A stretch of DNA of 64,000 nt from Pectobacterium aroidearum (GCF_041228105.1 NZ_CP166097.1:4154001-4218000), one strand, 5' to 3'; numbered from the stretch's first letter, positions 7,948 to 17,618 are shown. Notes: generated by a model not told the origin, from the letters alone. Numbers and translations are program-made.

Positions 7948-9942
7948 ATGTCCTCTCGTAAAGAACTTGCCAATGCTATCCGCGCGCTGAGCATGGATGG
8001 GGTGCAGAAAGCCAAATCCGGTCACCCGGGCGCACCGATGGGCATGGCCGATATCGCCGAAGTCCTGTGGCGCGATTACCTCAACCATAATCCGGCCAAC
8101 CCCAACTGGGCCAACCGCGACCGCTTCGTGCTGTCCAACGGCCACGCGTCCATGCTCATTTACAGCCTGCTGCATCTCTCCGGCTACGACCTGCCGATTG
8201 AAGAACTGAAAAACTTCCGCCAACTGCATTCCAAAACCCCGGGTCACCCGGAATACGGCTACACCGCCGGCGTCGAAACCACCACCGGCCCGCTGGGGCA
8301 GGGTATCGCTAACGCGGTCGGGATGGCGATTGCCGAGCGCACGCTGGCGGCGCAGTTCAACCGTCCGGGTCACGAGATTGTCGACCACCACACCTACGCC
8401 TTCCTCGGCGACGGCTGCATGATGGAAGGGATTTCCCACGAAGTCTGCTCGCTGGCCGGTACCATGAAGCTCGGCAAGCTGACCGCGTTTTATGATGACA
8501 ACGGCATCTCCATCGACGGCCACGTTGAAGGCTGGTTTACCGACGATACCGCCGCCCGTTTTGAAGCCTACGGCTGGCACGTGGTGCGCGGCGTGGACGG
8601 CCACGATGCGGACGCCATCAAGCGTGCCATCGGTGAAGCCCAACTGGTGACCGACAAGCCGTCGCTGCTGATGTGCAAAACCGTGATTGGTTTTGGTTCA
8701 CCGAACAAGGCCGGTACGCACGATTCGCACGGTGCGCCGCTGGGGGATGCAGAAGTGGCGGCCTCCCGCGAACAGCTGGGCTGGACCCACGCGCCGTTTG
8801 AGATTCCTGCTGATATCTATGCCGCCTGGGATGCCAAACCAGCCGGTCAGCGTAAGGAAGCGGCCTGGAACGAAGCGTTTGCTGCCTACGCCAGCGCATA
8901 TCCGGAACTGGCTGCCGAGTTCACACGCCGCACCGGCGGTGAACTGCCGGCCAGCTGGCAGGCGGACGCGCAGAAATTTATCGAAGACCTGCAGGCCAAC
9001 CCGGCGAAAATCGCCAGCCGCAAAGCCTCACAGAACGCGCTGGAAGCCTACGGCAAACTGCTGCCGGAATTCCTGGGCGGCTCAGCCGACCTGGCACCGA
9101 GCAACCTGACCATCTGGTCCGGCTCGGTATCGCTGGATAAAGACCACGCGGGTAACTACCTCCACTACGGCGTGCGCGAATTCGGCATGACGGCGATTGC
9201 CAACGGGATTGCGCTGCACGGTGGCTTTGTGCCGTACACCGCGACCTTCCTGATGTTCGTGGAATACGCGCGTAACGCGGTGCGTATGGCCGCGCTGATG
9301 AAAATCCGCAGCACCTACGTCTACACCCACGACTCCATCGGTCTGGGCGAAGACGGCCCGACGCACCAGCCGGTTGAACAGCTGGCCAGCCTGCGCGTGA
9401 CGCCGAACATGAGCAACTGGCGTCCGGCGGACCAGGTGGAAACGGCGGTGGCGTGGAAATACGCGATTGAGCGTCAGGACGGCCCGACGTCACTCATCCT
9501 GTCCCGTCAGAATCTGGCGCAGCAGCCACGTACCGCTGAGCAGCTGGCGAACGTGGCGAAAGGCGGCTACGTGCTGAAAGACAGCGACGGCCAGCCGGAG
9601 CTTATCCTGATTGCCACCGGCTCTGAAGTCGAGCTGGCTGTCGGGGCGTATGACAAGCTGACTGCCGCAGGCCGCAAGGTGCGCGTGGTGTCGATGCCAT
9701 CAACGGATGCATTCGACAAGCAGGATGCAGCCTACCGTGAAGCGGTGCTGCCGAAAGCGGTATCGGCACGCGTGGCGATTGAAGCGGGTATCGCGGACTA
9801 CTGGTTCAAGTACGTGGGCCTGAACGGCGCGATTGTCGGCATGACGAGCTTCGGCGAATCGGCGCCGGCGGAGCTGCTGTTCGAAGAGTTCGGCTTCACC
9901 GTCGATAACGTGGTGGAAAAAGCGCAGGCGCTGCTGCAATAG
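7948..9942 (+). CDS. tktB: Transketolase
   Basis: 664-aa thiamine-diphosphate enzyme. The thiamine-binding motif starts at [10 protein letters not shown] (152-161). [12 protein letters not shown] near the N terminus, [14 protein letters not shown] and [11 protein letters not shown] in the middle domain are typical. It transfers a two-carbon unit between pentose phosphates, erythrose 4-phosphate and glycolytic intermediates. The start [17 protein letters not shown] matches the family; a Shine-Dalgarno-like TTGGAG precedes it. Codon use is strongly biased to C/G-ending preferred codons, more than its neighbours, suggesting high expression. Paired with talA as in E. coli talA-tktB, so tktB is preferred over tktA. 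Confidence 0.95.
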   Translation: MSSRKELANAIRALSMDGVQKAKSGHPGAPMGMADIAEVLWRDYLNHNPANPNWANRDRFVLSNGHASMLIYSLLHLSGYDLPIEELKNFRQLHSKTPGHPEYGYTAGVETTTGPLGQGIANAVGMAIAERTLAAQFNRPGHEIVDHHTYAFLGDGCMMEGISHEVCSLAGTMKLGKLTAFYDDNGISIDGHVEGWFTDDTAARFEAYGWHVVRGVDGHDADAIKRAIGEAQLVTDKPSLLMCKTVIGFGSPNKAGTHDSHGAPLGDAEVAASREQLGWTHAPFEIPADIYAAWDAKPAGQRKEAAWNEAFAAYASAYPELAAEFTRRTGGELPASWQADAQKFIEDLQANPAKIASRKASQNALEAYGKLLPEFLGGSADLAPSNLTIWSGSVSLDKDHAGNYLHYGVREFGMTAIANGIALHGGFVPYTATFLMFVEYARNAVRMAALMKIRSTYVYTHDSIGLGEDGPTHQPVEQLASLRVTPNMSNWRPADQVETAVAWKYAIERQDGPTSLILSRQNLAQQPRTAEQLANVAKGGYVLKDSDGQPELILIATGSEVELAVGAYDKLTAAGRKVRVVSMPSTDAFDKQDAAYREAVLPKAVSARVAIEAGIADYWFKYVGLNGAIVGMTSFGESAPAELLFEEFGFTVDNVVEKAQALLQ

Positions 9943-10004
9943 CGCCCGCGGCAATGAAATAAGACTGCGATGTCGTACGCAAAAGGATCGCAAACGGCGA
10001 CATT

Positions 10005-10026
10005 GTTTGTGATCCAGATCAATTAA
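10005..10026 (+). promoter_or_regulatory. CRP-like site upstream of bglF
   Basis: TGTGA (10008-10012), six bases, then TCAAT (10019-10023) gives a full left half and a partial right half of the CRP consensus. It sits about 90 bp before the RAT/terminator leader. cAMP-CRP control of beta-glucoside operons is established in enterobacteria; use here is inferred. Confidence 0.5.
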
Positions 10027-10112
10027 TTCATTTGAGTACATTGCATAACGCCAGCGCCGCATGTTGATATTGCGGCGCAACACCACAAGTTGCATCAGCC
10101 TATTTTTATCGC

Positions 10113-10141
10113 GGCGTGCTACTGCTCCGGCAGGCAAGACC
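10113..10141 (+). promoter_or_regulatory. RAT (ribonucleic antiterminator) site for a BglG-type protein
   Basis: The stretch reads GGCGTGCTACTG then CTCCGG then CAGGCAAGACC, which follows the bgl RAT pattern (GG.TTGTTACTG..TTCGCAGGCAAAACC). Its last five bases overlap the 5' arm of the terminator at 10137. RNA folding into the RAT hairpin and into the terminator are therefore mutually exclusive. The likely ligand is the antiterminator encoded at 13774-14646. Confidence 0.8.
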
Positions 10142-10200
10142 AAAGTAAAAATGCATTTCCTCTTTTCAAGAGGTGCATTTTTATTTTGGTCTTTTTTTTT
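10137..10200 (+). terminator. Intrinsic terminator in the bglF leader
   Basis: A 19-base arm at 10137-10155 (AGACCAAAGTAAAAATGCA) pairs with 10174-10192 with one mismatch. An inner stem CCTCTT/AAGAGG lies at 10159-10173, and a run of T follows to 10200. It stops transcription before bglF unless the RAT hairpin forms; it may also end the tktB transcript. Confidence 0.9.
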
Positions 10201-10231
10201 GGTCTAATTGGCGTCAACACAGGGTAAAACT

Positions 10232-12136
10232 ATGAATTATCAAAAGCTTGGAGTCGACATACTCGCGTTAAGCGGCGGCAAGCAGAACGTCAGCAAACTG
10301 ACCCACTGCGCCACCCGCTTACGCTTTGAGTTCAACGACAGCCATGCCGTACAGGCAGAGGCGATTGCCAAACTCCCCGGCGTCATCAGCGTCGTCGATC
10401 GCGGCGGTCAGTTTCAGGTGGTGATCGGCAACGATGTCCAAATCACCTATCGCGCGATTTTGAACGAGATTGGCGAGATGAACGGCCAGCGCCATGCTGG
10501 CAGTAAAGAACCGCAGAAGAAAGGCGGCATTTTCTCGCAAATTATCAGCGTGATTTCCACCACCTTCACGCCCGTTATCCCGGCGATTACTGGCGCAGGG
10601 ATGATTAAAGCCCTGTTGGCGATCCTCAAGCTGACGGGGTTAATTTCCGCCGACAGCACGACCTATCGCCTGCTGGACACCATCTCCGATGCAGCCTTCT
10701 TCTTCCTGCCTGTGCTGCTGGCCTACGGTGCTTCCATCAAGTTCGCCTGTAATCCGATTCTGGCGATGACAATCGCTGGCGCATTGCTGCACCCCAATCT
10801 GGCTCAGCTACTGGCATCAGGCGGCCCTATCAGCTTTATCGGTATTCCGGTACGGCTGGCGGACTACGCCGGATCGGTGTTGCCGATCATTCTTACCGTA
10901 TGGATCATGTCTTACATCGAGCAATTTGCCGAAAAGATCTCGCCCTCGATGATCAAATTTTTCACCAAGCCGATGATCGTACTGCTGTTTACCGCGCCGC
11001 TCGCGCTGGTGGTGATTGGGCCTTTCGGTATATTCCTCAACGATCTGGTTGCCAGCGGTGCCGCTATCATCGACGGAAAGGCGAGTTGGCTCATTCCGAT
11101 GTTGATGGGTGGCCTGCAACCGTTTTTGGTCATCACCGGCACCGCCTGGGCGATGACGCCGATTGCCACCTCGCAGCTTACCCGCAACGGCTTCGAGATG
11201 ATCAACGGGCCCGGCATGCTGGCCTCCAACATTGCGCAGGGTGCCGCCACACTGTGCGTCGCGTTTAAAACCAAAAACAAGAATCTGAAACAGCTGGCTT
11301 CTTCGGCGGGTTTCACCGCTCTGCTGGGTATCACCGAGCCTTCTCTGTACGGGGTGACGCTGAAGCTGAAGAAACCGCTCATTGCCGCCATGATCGGCGG
11401 AGGTTGTGCAGGTATCTACGCCGGATTGGCTGGGTTGGTTCGCTATGCTTTCGTCTCACCGGGACTGGCAGCGCTGCCTGCCTTCATTGGTGAAAACCCG
11501 ATGAACATCGTCCATGCGCTGATCACCTGCGCCATTGCGATTGTCGTCACGTTTGCCCTCACCTGGATCATGGGGTTCGACGATCCGGTGGATGAAACCG
11601 ACACCACATCAACCACCAATAGCCAGTCGACACCGGAAAAAGATGCAACCCAAAAGCCGCAGGCGGCGCAAGGCCACGCCGAAACGCAAACGATTCAAAG
11701 CCCGATGTCCGGCAAGCTGGTCGCATTGAGTGACATCAACGATGACGTATTCTCACAGGGATTATTGGGACAAGGCGTGGCCATTATCCCCGACAGCGGT
11801 GAAGTGATCGCGCCCGTCAGTGGCGAAATCATCACGTTCCTTGAGTCTAAACATGCCGTCGGTATCCGCGCTGACAGCGGTTTGGAATTACTGATTCATG
11901 TCGGCCTCGATACGGTGAATCTCAACGGCAAGCACTTTACCGGCTATGTCAAACCGGGCGACCGGGTTACCGCAGGCGACAGGTTAATCAGCTTCGATCT
12001 GCATGAAATCACGCGTCTGGGCTATGACCCGATTACGCCCGTGGTGATTATCAACAGCGATGACTACGCCAGCGTCGTCTGTACCGCACCACAGCCGATC
12101 GCGCCACGGGACACCATCATTAACGTGAACGCCTGA
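10232..12136 (+). CDS. bglF: Beta-glucoside-specific PTS EIIBCA permease (BglF family)
   Basis: 634-aa PTS permease with domain order B-C-A. EIIB is residues 1 to about 90 with the phosphocysteine Cys26 in KLTHCATRLRFEF. The EIIC membrane domain spans about 105-460, including GITEPSLYGVTLKLKKP. The EIIA domain is at the C terminus with the phosphohistidine in LLIHVGLDTVNLNGKHF. It imports and 6-phosphorylates aryl-beta-glucosides or cellobiose-like sugars. An in-frame TTG at 10208 would add eight residues, but the ATG at 10232 gives the normal family N terminus. Expression is expected to depend on the leader RAT/terminator pair. bglB follows 66 bp downstream. Confidence 0.95.
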   Translation: MNYQKLGVDILALSGGKQNVSKLTHCATRLRFEFNDSHAVQAEAIAKLPGVISVVDRGGQFQVVIGNDVQITYRAILNEIGEMNGQRHAGSKEPQKKGGIFSQIISVISTTFTPVIPAITGAGMIKALLAILKLTGLISADSTTYRLLDTISDAAFFFLPVLLAYGASIKFACNPILAMTIAGALLHPNLAQLLASGGPISFIGIPVRLADYAGSVLPIILTVWIMSYIEQFAEKISPSMIKFFTKPMIVLLFTAPLALVVIGPFGIFLNDLVASGAAIIDGKASWLIPMLMGGLQPFLVITGTAWAMTPIATSQLTRNGFEMINGPGMLASNIAQGAATLCVAFKTKNKNLKQLASSAGFTALLGITEPSLYGVTLKLKKPLIAAMIGGGCAGIYAGLAGLVRYAFVSPGLAALPAFIGENPMNIVHALITCAIAIVVTFALTWIMGFDDPVDETDTTSTTNSQSTPEKDATQKPQAAQGHAETQTIQSPMSGKLVALSDINDDVFSQGLLGQGVAIIPDSGEVIAPVSGEIITFLESKHAVGIRADSGLELLIHVGLDTVNLNGKHFTGYVKPGDRVTAGDRLISFDLHEITRLGYDPITPVVIINSDDYASVVCTAPQPIAPRDTIINVNA

Positions 12137-12202
12137 TCGCCCACAGCGGCATTGGGTGCCCTGCCCAATGCCTCTTCCGTCTTCCCGGATGTGAGAGAAA
12201 AT

Positions 12203-13630
12203 ATGCATTACCAACAGCAAAAACACTTCCCTGCGGGCTTTCTGTGGGGAGCCTCAACGTCGGCTTATCAGGTCGAAGGGGGCTGGCAGGCCGAGGGGAA
12301 AAGCCCATCGATCATTGATAAATGCCAACACCCAGAAAACACCGCCGACTTCACCGTCGCCAGCGATCACTATCATCGTTTTAAAGAAGACGTGCAGCTG
12401 TTTGCGGAACTGGGATTAAAGGCCTATCGCTTCTCTATCGCCTGGACGCGCATTCTTCCCGACGGCACGGGCGCCATCAATCCGCTGGGCATCGCGTTTT
12501 ACAATAGCCTGATTGATGAACTGAACGCGCACGGTATCGAACCGGTCGTCACACTCTACCATTTCGATTTGCCTTATTGCCTTGAGGCACAAGGCGGCTG
12601 GCAGAATCGCGCGACGATTGACGCCTTTGTTCACTACGCCCGCACGCTGTTTACCCATTTCGGCGATAAAGTGAAATACTGGCTGACGATTAACGAGCAG
12701 AACACCATGATTCTGCACCCCGGTGCGATTGGCCTGCCGGAAGGCGGCGTTTTACCGTCTAAAAAGGTGCTATATCAGCAGAATCACCACATGATGCTGG
12801 CGCAGGCGCAGGTGATGGCGCTGTGCCACGAACTCGCCCCCAACGGCCTGATTGGTCCGGCAATCAACACCACCTCCATGTATCAGGCCACCAGCAAGCC
12901 GGAAGATGCCATTGCCGCGCACAACTGGGAAACGCTGCGCTGCTGGAGCTTTCTGGATGTCGCGGTACACGGCCGCTACAACGCGCTGGCCTGGCGTTAT
13001 CTGGAAGATCGCGGTTTGGCGCCGGAGACATTGCCCGGCGATGACGAGATCCTGCAATCAGGAAAGCCCGACTATGTGGCGATTAACTACTACTCCACCG
13101 CGACCATTGCCGCCAGCAAAGGCGATGCATCGGATGTCAGCGCCCGCGCAGGCGATCAGCAAATCATGCTGGGCGAGCCCGGCGTCTATCGTGCGGCAGA
13201 CAATCCGCACGTCGATAAAACACCTTACGGCTGGGTTATCGATCCCGTGGGTCTACGCTTAACGCTGCGTAAAACCTACGAACGCTATCATCTGCCTATC
13301 CTGATTACGGAAAATGGCATGGGCGCACCGGATAAACTGGAAGCCGATGGCACGATCGACGATCAATACCGCATCGATTTTATTGCCCGTCATATTGAAC
13401 AGATGCAGCTCGCCATCAGCGATGGTGTTGATCTGATTGGTTATTGCCCGTGGTCGGCAATCGATGTGGTCAGCACGCATCAGGGCTATGGTAAGCGCTA
13501 CGGATTTATCTATGTGAACCGCGATGAATTCGATCTGAAAGATCTGCGCCGTATCAAAAAGAAAAGTTTTTACTGGTATCAGAGCGTCATAGCATCAAAT
13601 GGCGCACGGCTATCTCCTGGGGAATCCTAA
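12203..13630 (+). CDS. bglB: 6-phospho-beta-glucosidase (GH1)
   Basis: 475-aa glycoside hydrolase family 1 enzyme. The acid/base is Glu165 in TINEQN and the nucleophile is Glu370 in LITENGMG. STHQGYGKRYGFIYVNRDE near the C terminus carries the Ser/Lys/Tyr set that binds the 6-phosphate, so it acts on phosphorylated beta-glucosides from BglF. The ATG at 12203 follows GTGAGAGAAA and gives the family start; an in-frame upstream start at 12152 lacks support. It is cytoplasmic and is the second gene of the bgl operon. Confidence 0.95.
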   Translation: MHYQQQKHFPAGFLWGASTSAYQVEGGWQAEGKSPSIIDKCQHPENTADFTVASDHYHRFKEDVQLFAELGLKAYRFSIAWTRILPDGTGAINPLGIAFYNSLIDELNAHGIEPVVTLYHFDLPYCLEAQGGWQNRATIDAFVHYARTLFTHFGDKVKYWLTINEQNTMILHPGAIGLPEGGVLPSKKVLYQQNHHMMLAQAQVMALCHELAPNGLIGPAINTTSMYQATSKPEDAIAAHNWETLRCWSFLDVAVHGRYNALAWRYLEDRGLAPETLPGDDEILQSGKPDYVAINYYSTATIAASKGDASDVSARAGDQQIMLGEPGVYRAADNPHVDKTPYGWVIDPVGLRLTLRKTYERYHLPILITENGMGAPDKLEADGTIDDQYRIDFIARHIEQMQLAISDGVDLIGYCPWSAIDVVSTHQGYGKRYGFIYVNRDEFDLKDLRRIKKKSFYWYQSVIASNGARLSPGES

Positions 13631-13684
13631 TACTGACCCCCAGTACACTCTGTTAAAACAGGGATAAGCTCACTCTGAATCACT

Positions 13685-13713
13685 CATGTTGCGGGAAAAC
13701 GCCCCGCAACATG
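13685..13713 (+). other. Perfect 11-bp hairpin between bglB and the antiterminator gene
   Basis: CATGTTGCGGG and CCCGCAACATG are exact reverse complements around a seven-base loop. Purine-rich AAAGAGAAG follows, not a T-run, so it is not a usual intrinsic terminator on either strand. No RAT-like sequence overlaps it. It could protect the upstream mRNA 3' end or mark a processing point. Confidence 0.6.
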
Positions 13714-13773
13714 AAAGAGAAGAAATGGGTTATTATTTTACTGACGCTCCCACGGATATCACTCAAGAAACGC

Positions 13774-14646
13774 ATGATGGCTGAACCGATAAAAGCAATA
13801 AAAATACTGAACAATAGCCTGGTGTTATCTTCCGATGCAGATAACAACGAAATCATTGTCATGGGGAAAGGGATCGGTTTTAACAGCAAAACCGGTGATA
13901 TTCTCGATCCGGCCAAAATTGAGAAGACCTTTATTCTCAAGGATGGGACATCGCCACGCGAATTTGCCCGCCTGATTGAGCACATCGGGGAAGAATATGT
14001 TCACATCGTGAATAAGATTATTGACGATGCGAATCGACAACTGCATGGTCGCTTGAGCGAACAGGTCTTTTTTACGCTGATCGACCACATCAGCTTTGCG
14101 ATTGAGCGCTACCGCAAAGGCATCAGCATACAAAATCGTCTGCTGTATGAAGTAAAACGGTTTTATCCGCAGGAATTTGCGATTGCCTCACGAGCGCTTA
14201 ACGACATTAACCAGCAAATGGACTTGGAATTACCCGAAGAAGAAGCGGGCAATATCGCCTTCCATTTGGTCAACGCCCAAACCGATGTCCAGAATATGGA
14301 GAACACGCTCCAGTCGGTCAAAATGCTGAAAGATATCTTTAATATCATTCAGTACAACTTCCATATCGTGATTGATAAAGAGTCGATTAACTACTCTCGC
14401 TTCCTGACGCACATGCAATTCTTTATTCAGCGTCTGTTAGAAAATAGCCTGATTCATTCCAATGATGACTTTATTTTTGAGCAGGTAACCAAAGAGTATC
14501 CTGATGCGTACAAATGTAGCCGCCTGATCAAAGACTACATTCACAACCTGCTCAACATCGACATCTCTAACGATGAAATGCTGTACCTGATTATTCATAT
14601 CGTCCGCATCACCCCGGAACAGGAAAGCGCTCCCACCAGACGATAA
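13774..14646 (+). CDS. bglG: BglG/LicT-family transcription antiterminator
   Basis: 290-aa RNA-binding antiterminator. The N-terminal CAT RNA-binding domain has KAIKILNNSLVL and VMGKGIGFNSKTGDILD. Two PRD domains follow; conserved histidines are seen in LTDHISF-like LIDHISFAIER, in EEEAGNIAFHLVNAQ and in YLIIHIVR. It should bind the RAT at 10113 and be controlled by BglF-mediated phosphorylation. Start choice: adjacent ATGs at 13774 and 13777; a longer frame from 13711 begins inside a hairpin and adds a non-family N terminus. Unlike E. coli bglGFB, the antiterminator gene comes last. Confidence 0.92.
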   Translation: MMAEPIKAIKILNNSLVLSSDADNNEIIVMGKGIGFNSKTGDILDPAKIEKTFILKDGTSPREFARLIEHIGEEYVHIVNKIIDDANRQLHGRLSEQVFFTLIDHISFAIERYRKGISIQNRLLYEVKRFYPQEFAIASRALNDINQQMDLELPEEEAGNIAFHLVNAQTDVQNMENTLQSVKMLKDIFNIIQYNFHIVIDKESINYSRFLTHMQFFIQRLLENSLIHSNDDFIFEQVTKEYPDAYKCSRLIKDYIHNLLNIDISNDEMLYLIIHIVRITPEQESAPTRR

Positions 14647-14872
14647 ACTGATAAGCGGTTTTCCTGCCGCTGCGGCACGTCTTCGTCCTGATGACCTCAC
14701 AAGTACAGCAGGCACAAAAGTAAATCCCTGATAGCCCCGTCTGGACAAGATAGACCCCACGCGGTGATACAGCGATTACTGAAGGTTTTATCGCATTTTT
14801 AGTTACCGGGCATGTTCAATCCATAAGGCATTGGCTACTATCAGGCTCATAGGCAAATTATGGAAAATTTTT

Positions 14873-15904
14873 GTGGCAACGATTACAGATATCGCTCAAA
14901 AAGCCGGAGTGGCAGCCTCAACCGTTTCTCGCGTCCTTAACAACGATCCCAGCCTGTCCATCACCAAAGAGAAGCGCCAACTCATCAAGCAAATTGCCCA
15001 TGAGCTGGCATATTTATCGCCCACACAGCGTAAGCAGCAGAAAAAAAAGTTAGAGAACTCGCTTGTGGTACGCTCTCATTTCAAAATGGATAATGACAAC
15101 GTATTAAACCTCACTGTCGTCCATTTTCTTACGCCCTCAGAAGAGCTCAACGACCCTTATTTCACCGCAATGCGTATTGGTATAGAAAACCGCTGCCACC
15201 ATTTTAATATTTCGTTGCGTAATCTCTTCACCACCAATTTATCATCCAATAGTCAGACGCTAGCTCAGGCGCAGGCGATCATTTGCGTGGGGCACTTTAG
15301 CGATAGCGATATCGCCTTAATCTATTCATTAAATAAGAACCTGATTTTTATCGATTCTGCGCCCCTCGGTAAACAATGTGATGCCGTGCTTTTTGATCGG
15401 GAAGCGGCTGCGCGTGAGGTATTACATTACATTGTTAAGAGCGGTGCCCAGCGCCCCGCATTTATCGGGAACAATGAGAGCCGACTGCATGTATTTCAAG
15501 AGATAACCCAACAATACGGTATCTACCACGAGTCGCGATGTAAGGTCAGCCAGTTATTCTGTATTGAGTCCGGCTATCAGGCGATGAATGAGTTACTGCA
15601 ACAAAAAGAGTGGCCTGATGTCGTGTTCGCCGCAACAGACATTATCGCGATTGGCGTGTACCGCGCGGTTCAAGAGAAAGGTATTACCATTCCCAGGCAA
15701 ATAAAAGTGGTCGGGATGAATGATATTCCCACGGCACAGCACCTCAACCCCAGCTTGACCACAATGCGGCTCTACCCTACTGAAATGGGCGAAGCCGCCG
15801 TCGATCTGTTTTTAGAGCTGGTAGCGGGACGCTATTATAAGAAACACGTACAGGTTGGTTATGAGATGGTCTGGCGGGAAAGCTTCACACTCAGCACGAT
15901 GTAA
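14873..15904 (+). CDS. GalR/LacI-family repressor (EbgR-like; probable galactan regulator)
   Basis: 343-aa LacI-family regulator starting at GTG 14873, giving MATITDIAQKAGVAASTVSR, the canonical N-terminal HTH. The ligand domain resembles EbgR: FVAATDIIAIGVYRAVQEKG in form and NDIPTAQHLNPSLTTMRLYP. In Dickeya a LacI-family protein (GanR) controls the gan galactan genes. Here the regulator is convergent with the galactanase/ABC genes, 80 bp from the galactanase stop. It is expected to repress the ABC-galactanase operon and respond to galactosides. An earlier in-frame start at 14831 would add fourteen residues without family support. Confidence 0.85.
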   Translation: MATITDIAQKAGVAASTVSRVLNNDPSLSITKEKRQLIKQIAHELAYLSPTQRKQQKKKLENSLVVRSHFKMDNDNVLNLTVVHFLTPSEELNDPYFTAMRIGIENRCHHFNISLRNLFTTNLSSNSQTLAQAQAIICVGHFSDSDIALIYSLNKNLIFIDSAPLGKQCDAVLFDREAAAREVLHYIVKSGAQRPAFIGNNESRLHVFQEITQQYGIYHESRCKVSQLFCIESGYQAMNELLQQKEWPDVVFAATDIIAIGVYRAVQEKGITIPRQIKVVGMNDIPTAQHLNPSLTTMRLYPTEMGEAAVDLFLELVAGRYYKKHVQVGYEMVWRESFTLSTM

Positions 15905-15984
15905 CGGTATCCGTTTATAATACGTCCCTGCTATCTCTGACCTTTGCAAGCAAGTGGCCACGCAAGCTACGCGGCCATAAAGCA

Positions 15985-17508
15985 TCAATTAGCGGTTATT
16001 TTCCATAGCTGATTCCATCCGCCGTTATCATTCCATTGGATACCTGCTGCGCCATTCTCTGTCGAGCGACTGCTGATATCCAAAAACTTTCCGCTATTCC
16101 TATTCATGATTTTATAATAGCCATCACCTGCATCCAAAATCAGCCACTGCTGGCTAAAATGCCCGGTGTTGTACATTTGGATAATTTGCGCCCCTTCATC
16201 ATTGGCACTGGAGGCAATATCGATGTACTTTCCACTATTAACATTCACCAGATTAAAATAACCATTACCAATCGCGTTGAAATAAAAACGCTGGCTGTCC
16301 CAGTTGCCATCGCTGTATTGTTCAAGCAATGCGCTATCTTCATGCGAACCGCCCACGACATTGAGCGATTTACCGCTGTGCCGATTTGCGATCTTATAGC
16401 GTGTTCCGTTGATAAAATTGATTTGCGATTCAGCAAACGCGTCCAGCGCCCGGGTAAATTGCAATACATTGTTTGAAACGCGCGTCGTCGCCCCTAATGC
16501 ATAGCCATCCGGCAACACACTGGCATTACCCGCAGGTTCCCAATAAAAAACCCCAATCCCCTTATTTCCCGGCACCGCTTTAACAAGATTAATCGTATCC
16601 TTAATCGTCCAGTAACTGTCTGTCGGGTTAGTTTCCAAACCACCGACTTCTACAACCATGACTTCCTTACCATACCGGCTCGCCATATCATTGAGATTGC
16701 TAGCCAGTGCGCCAGTGAGTTCCCAATAGTTCTTCCCCTCCCAATAGGGATAGAATGAAAAACCAATCACATCGGTTTTCCCACCGTGCGTGGTGAGGAA
16801 ATTGTCAAAAAACCAGCGAGCGTTTGAATTATTATCCCCATGCGCCAAATGGCTGATCACCTTAGAGGAAGGACTGACCGCTTTAACCGCATCATAGCCC
16901 GCATTCAGTAGCTGCGTTAAATTGGCAAACCGACTGGTACTGCCTTCCGGTAATAAAATTCCCGGATTCATTTCGTTGCCAACCTGCACCCACTCAGGTG
17001 TCACGCCTGCGGATATCAACGCGCTCATCACCTCGTGTGTATGATTATAAACGGCCGTCGTTAACTGGCTAAGATTGTAATTCGCCCACGCAGCAGGCTT
17101 GATTTGATGACCAGGATCGGCGAAAACATCGCTGTAGTGGAAATCCACCATGACACGCATTCCCATCGCTTTCGCACGCTGTGCGGCAGCTACCACACGA
17201 GTTTTATCCGTATAGCCGAGCAGCGTCCAGGTCGTATTATCTTTATGCCATAACGCGCTGGGATCGGGGTTAACAAAAATACGCAACCGCACAGCGTTTA
17301 TGCCGTGATCGCGCAATATCTGCAATACATCCCGCTGAGTTCCGCTATCGTCACGCCAGGTGACTCCCCGATCTTCCAATTGCTTTACCCAACCAATATC
17401 TGCGCCATAAGCAAACGGCTGCGCCGCTTTAGCCAGAGTGGTCGCCATGAATCCTATAAATAGCATTAACAATACAGAGATCATTCCTGAATAATTATTC
17501 TTTTTCAT
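15985..17508 (-). CDS. Secreted endo-beta-1,4-galactanase (GH53) with C-terminal ricin-type lectin domain
   Basis: 507-aa exported enzyme. Signal peptide at residues 1 to about 28 ending TLAKA. The GH53 domain spans about 30-360, with acid/base Glu179 in VQVGNEMNPG and nucleophile Glu287 in VMVVEVGG. The last 140 residues form a RICIN/beta-trefoil lectin module with repeated GK..DI and Q.W motifs (for example SGKYIDIAS, SQQWLI, SGKFLDISS, NQLWKI). GH53 cleaves beta-1,4-galactan side chains of pectin. It is the last gene after the ABC importer on the same strand, 212 bp downstream of the ATPase. No beta-galactosidase gene is adjacent. Confidence 0.93.
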   Translation of the reverse strand: MKKNNYSGMISVLLMLFIGFMATTLAKAAQPFAYGADIGWVKQLEDRGVTWRDDSGTQRDVLQILRDHGINAVRLRIFVNPDPSALWHKDNTTWTLLGYTDKTRVVAAAQRAKAMGMRVMVDFHYSDVFADPGHQIKPAAWANYNLSQLTTAVYNHTHEVMSALISAGVTPEWVQVGNEMNPGILLPEGSTSRFANLTQLLNAGYDAVKAVSPSSKVISHLAHGDNNSNARWFFDNFLTTHGGKTDVIGFSFYPYWEGKNYWELTGALASNLNDMASRYGKEVMVVEVGGLETNPTDSYWTIKDTINLVKAVPGNKGIGVFYWEPAGNASVLPDGYALGATTRVSNNVLQFTRALDAFAESQINFINGTRYKIANRHSGKSLNVVGGSHEDSALLEQYSDGNWDSQRFYFNAIGNGYFNLVNVNSGKYIDIASSANDEGAQIIQMYNTGHFSQQWLILDAGDGYYKIMNRNSGKFLDISSRSTENGAAGIQWNDNGGWNQLWKITAN

Positions 17509-17618
17509 TCATTTCTCCTTGAGATAACACTCTTAAATAGTATTTATTACATAAATACCCAGGTACAGATTCAAGAATAGCGTGCGACATTTATAAAGAA
17601 TAAATCTCACACAATAAA

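Noticed and set aside
10113..10200. Simple tktB terminator
   Set aside because: The 5' arm overlaps a sequence that fits the bgl RAT pattern and a BglG-type gene is in the operon, so a regulated leader is the better reading, though it may also end tktB.
13685..13713. Intrinsic terminator between bglB and the antiterminator gene
   Set aside because: The stem is perfect but no T-run follows on either strand.
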